Below are positions 15,104 through 17,135 of a stretch of DNA of 17,135 nucleotides, piece by piece. The notes beneath the pieces were generated by a model that ran no database searches, was not told the DNA's origin, and saw nothing but the letters and a program-made list of their open reading frames with translations. A program made the position numbers and the translations under genes. Origin of the DNA: Planctomycetaceae bacterium. Lineage in GTDB: Bacteria; Planctomycetota; Planctomycetia; Pirellulales; Thermoguttaceae. The DNA lies in NCBI GenBank assembly GCA_031278315.1, contig JAITKS010000058.1, positions 1 to 17,135 of the forward strand, read 5' to 3'. Position 1 is the first letter of the stretch. Each line of letters opens with the position of its first letter.

Positions 15104-16787
15104 ACGTAAAAATGGCGGTTGGCGAATTAACGGTACTTTGGATAAAGGTAAACGTGTTGTTATTTCATTAAGAAAGGAATTTACAGAATTGCAAGTAGCA
15201 CAATTCGAGAAGTTATTACGTGATCTTGTAATGCATCAGCGTTGTGACCTTATGTTATTGCCGGGTCAAATTCGGGCGATTGAGGCATTACCGATTGAGA
15301 TGAGACGGCAATTGATTTCGCATGGTCTTATTGAGGGGCGTCCTGATGAAAAAATACCTACGCTTACAAACTTTCTTGTTATGTTCAAAGACACGCGAAA
15401 GGAATTTACCAAAGCTACGCAGTTACGTGATGGTCGAACATTTAAGTATCTTATAAATTATTTTGGCGGCACAACTCGTATTGATAAAATTACGCCGACT
15501 AAAGCAGCTGGTATTCGCGGATGGATGAGCGATAAAAAATACAGTCTAGCTACAATCAATCGGTCGGTTACGATGTTTAAGATGATATTTCGTTTTGCAG
15601 TTGATATAGGTATTTTACCTTTGAATCCTTTTAGCAGAGTCAAGGGAGGTTCTACGGTAAATCCAAAGCGTAAATATTATATTAGTTATGAGGAGATAGA
15701 AAAAGCAATAGCAGCATGTGGAGATAATGTTGAGTTTGTTGGTGAATTGGCGTTTGCCCGTTATGCGGGTTTACGGATTCCGTCTGAGATACGTGATTTG
15801 AAATTTTCTGATTTCAAGTTTGAAGAGTTTGGTAAAGTAGGAATTTTTACTGTTCCGGTAACAGGAAAAACGGGGACGCGGACTGTTCCGTTTTTTACAG
15901 AGTTGCAACCGTATTTTTTAGCTTTGTATAATGCAAGAAAAACTAATCAAGAACTTGTTTTTGCAAAGTATCGCAATAGTAATGTCGGCGCATTGATTCG
16001 AAAGGAAATGAAAAAAAAGGGATTGCCGATTTGGGAGAAATTTTTTGTCAATCAACGGGCAAGTTGTATAACGGACAAAGAGCGTTTAGGTTGGTCTCGT
16101 TCTGTTATGGATGCAGTTTTTGGTAATTCGGAACATATTCGAATTGGTCATTATATTCAACCGTTACCTGATCCTGAATATGCTATGTTGGGTCAACAAA
16201 ACAAAAAATTGAGTAATCGATCAAATAATAATAATACAATAAACATTGATACGCTTACAGAATTGATGCAACTCTCGGCGGACATTCGCGGACGTTATGG
16301 GAACAAGGCGTTTGATATTTTTGAGACAATTTTTGAGCAAGTTTCAGATAATGATTTGAAACTTGCTAGGGAAATTATGAATGTAAAATGTGAAGAGGAG
16401 ATTATTGATTTAGTGCCTTCTTTAATTACCGAAAATGTCACATTTATGGCTAAACTTGTTCGTAAACTTATTGAAAAGTATCCGCAAGACGTACAACCGT
16501 TTTTGAATAAAGTGTTATCAAACATGCCTAATATTTCAGAGTTAATGGCAACAGCAAACAGTGCAGTATCAAACAGTTATGACGTCAATGAGTTGTTAAA
16601 GAATTTTTTCATTTCAGAAAAATCAGAGATAAAAAAATCCGGTTTGGAAAAAAATACCAAATCGGACCAAGTGGGCGCAGATGGAGTCGAACCATCGACC
16701 TCAGCCTTATCAGGGCTGCGCTCTAACCAAACTGAGCTATGCGCCCGAACTTTTTTTGTTGTAAGTGTAACGAAATTTCAAATGTAG
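15093..16787 (+). CDS. Tyrosine recombinase/integrase, 3' end overlapping tRNA-Ile
   Basis: From the ATG at 15093 (aaaggagg just upstream; a TTG at 15090 is also possible) the integrated form has 564 residues. Residues about 88-180 are a SAM-like core-binding domain (TLTNFLVMFKDTRK ... FGGTTRIDKITPTKAAGIRGWM ... NRSVTMFKMIF). The catalytic domain shows Arg228 (AGLRIPSE), Lys259 (TGKTGTR), Arg322 (VNQRAS), G344-N345 (FGNSEHI) and Tyr354 (GHYIQP). The usual box II His is Val319 and the usual His/Trp after Gly344 is Asn345, as in many planctomycete integrases. About 170 extra residues follow the tyrosine. From Val527 on, the coding sequence is the antisense of tRNA-Ile, so the final 37 residues are probably an integration by-product. 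See the tail at 12256-12426. Confidence 0.85.
   Translation: MASKRKNGGWRINGTLDKGKRVVISLRKEFTELQVAQFEKLLRDLVMHQRCDLMLLPGQIRAIEALPIEMRRQLISHGLIEGRPDEKIPTLTNFLVMFKDTRKEFTKATQLRDGRTFKYLINYFGGTTRIDKITPTKAAGIRGWMSDKKYSLATINRSVTMFKMIFRFAVDIGILPLNPFSRVKGGSTVNPKRKYYISYEEIEKAIAACGDNVEFVGELAFARYAGLRIPSEIRDLKFSDFKFEEFGKVGIFTVPVTGKTGTRTVPFFTELQPYFLALYNARKTNQELVFAKYRNSNVGALIRKEMKKKGLPIWEKFFVNQRASCITDKERLGWSRSVMDAVFGNSEHIRIGHYIQPLPDPEYAMLGQQNKKLSNRSNNNNTINIDTLTELMQLSADIRGRYGNKAFDIFETIFEQVSDNDLKLAREIMNVKCEEEIIDLVPSLITENVTFMAKLVRKLIEKYPQDVQPFLNKVLSNMPNISELMATANSAVSNSYDVNELLKNFFISEKSEIKKSGLEKNTKSDQVGADGVEPSTSALSGLRSNQTELCARTFFVVSVTKFQM
16672..16683. other. Candidate attR at the tRNA-Ile 3' end
   Basis: tgggcgcagatg, identical to 12245-12256. 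It covers the discriminator, the 3' acceptor strand and four T-stem bases of the tRNA, so strand exchange here leaves the tRNA functional. Confidence 0.65.
16672..16746 (-). tRNA. tRNA-Ile (anticodon GAU)
   Basis: Read on the minus strand, gggcgca (16746-16740) pairs with tgcgccc (16679-16673) as a 7-bp acceptor. The D-arm has gctcagtttggttagagc, the anticodon stem is cagcc/ggctg around loop ctgataa (anticodon GAT, plus-strand 16709-16711), and the T-arm is gatgg-ttcgact-ccatc. The discriminator is A and CCA is not encoded. The gene lies wholly within the 3' end of the integrase frame on the opposite strand. No neighbouring rRNA is visible. Confidence 0.95.
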
Positions 16788-16923
16788 AAAGTATAATTAT
16801 GTTGCTCATTAAACAAGGGTTCAATAGTGTACACAAAAAAACAATACTGACAACGGGGGGGGCAGAAGAGGAGAGTATGAGAGAAGAGGAAGAAAAGAAT
16901 ATTTTGTAATTTTAGATTTTTCG

Positions 16924-17135
16924 TAATATCTCAGTGAAATAATTTATTGTTGCCGGATCGCGGTCGTCTCGACCGCATCTTTAGTTTTGTTTTTTGTACA
17001 AAAAAGATGCAGGCGGGACGCCTGCGTTCCTCCTAATATTAGTTTTTAGTAATTCACTTAAATTTAAAATCTAAAATTACAAAATCTGATTTCTCTGTGT
17101 TCTCTGTGTCCTCTGTGGTTAATAAAAAAAATATT
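16924..17135 (-). mobile_element. MITE copy 3, inverted, running off the window
   Basis: It begins with taatatctcagtgaaataat (16924-16943), a two-mismatch version of the 20-bp terminal repeat. The hairpins follow (cggtcgtctcgaccg and gcaggcgggacgcctgc), then the reverse-complemented AT-rich stretch and CACAGAG block, up to ttaataaaaaaaatatt at the window end. Its far terminus lies outside. Confidence 0.8.

Larger units (their letters stand above)
12246..16683. mobile_element. Integrated mini-element at tRNA-Ile (Rep, RHH-like protein, integrase)
   Basis: The interval between the 12-bp direct repeats is about 4.43 kb. It contains a Rep_trans initiator, a noncoding origin-like segment with a large hairpin and GTAACA motifs, a small RHH-like protein and a tyrosine recombinase next to the tRNA. 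All genes run in one direction. No transfer, structural or obvious cargo gene is present. It resembles an integrated rolling-circle plasmid or phage satellite. Boundaries are inferred from the repeats. Confidence 0.65.

Noticed and set aside
16747..16840. Promoter for tRNA-Ile on the minus strand
   Set aside because: Candidate boxes such as tatact and ttgttt are present, but spacing is poor and several alternatives are equally likely in AT-rich DNA.
16855..16862. G8 homopolymer as a phase-variable tract
   Set aside because: It lies in noncoding DNA between the tRNA and the MITE with no identifiable gene or promoter to switch.

Overview
The window looks like chromosomal DNA of a low-GC planctomycete, probably Pirellulales-like. 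This rests on protein types: a secreted DUF11-domain protein of the kind common in that phylum, paired secreted proteins with proline-rich linkers, HEAT/TPR secretory proteins, and a tyrosine recombinase whose box II (VNQRAS ... GNS ... HY) resembles planctomycete integrases. No rRNA or marker gene confirms this, so the taxonomy is an inference.

Layout. 1-210: start of a secreted TPR-like protein on the minus strand, cut by the window edge. 240-1590: no intact gene, but a pile of intergenic repeats: MITE fragments, REP-like palindromes, a 69-bp tandem array and a decayed copy of a sigma-factor 3' end. 1579-2643 (minus): a sigma-70-like gene carrying a (CT)25 microsatellite inside its coding frame. 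3087-3322: a MITE. 3334-4548 (minus): a secreted protein of unknown function. 5061-9874 (plus): three exported proteins, two sharing a homologous domain and one with Gln/Asn repeats plus DUF11, with another MITE between the first two. 9965-11914 (minus): a HEAT/TPR exported protein, convergent with the DUF11 gene across a shared hairpin terminator.

12245-16683 is the most interesting part: an apparent integrated mini-element of about 4.4 kb. It carries a Rep_trans-type replication initiator, a large intergenic hairpin, iteron-like GTAACA motifs, a small ribbon-helix-helix-like protein and a tyrosine recombinase. It abuts tRNA-Ile(GAU), which lies antisense inside the 3' end of the integrase gene. 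The last 11 bases of the tRNA plus its discriminator base (12 bp) recur as a direct repeat at 12245-12256, giving candidate attL and attR.

The reading frame through both att copies is identical. If the element excises and circularises, the integrase would lose the tRNA-antisense C-terminus and gain a 56-residue tail encoded at 12256-12426, which ends in ...NKEAA. Integration would therefore exchange the C-terminus of its own recombinase. This recalls integration-dependent switches in some mycobacteriophages and split integrase genes in SSV-type archaeal viruses, but is inferred from sequence alone. The Rep gene also contains a GC-rich in-frame palindromic island, a candidate double-strand origin or inserted palindromic element.

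16924-17135: a further MITE copy in inverse orientation, running off the end of the window.
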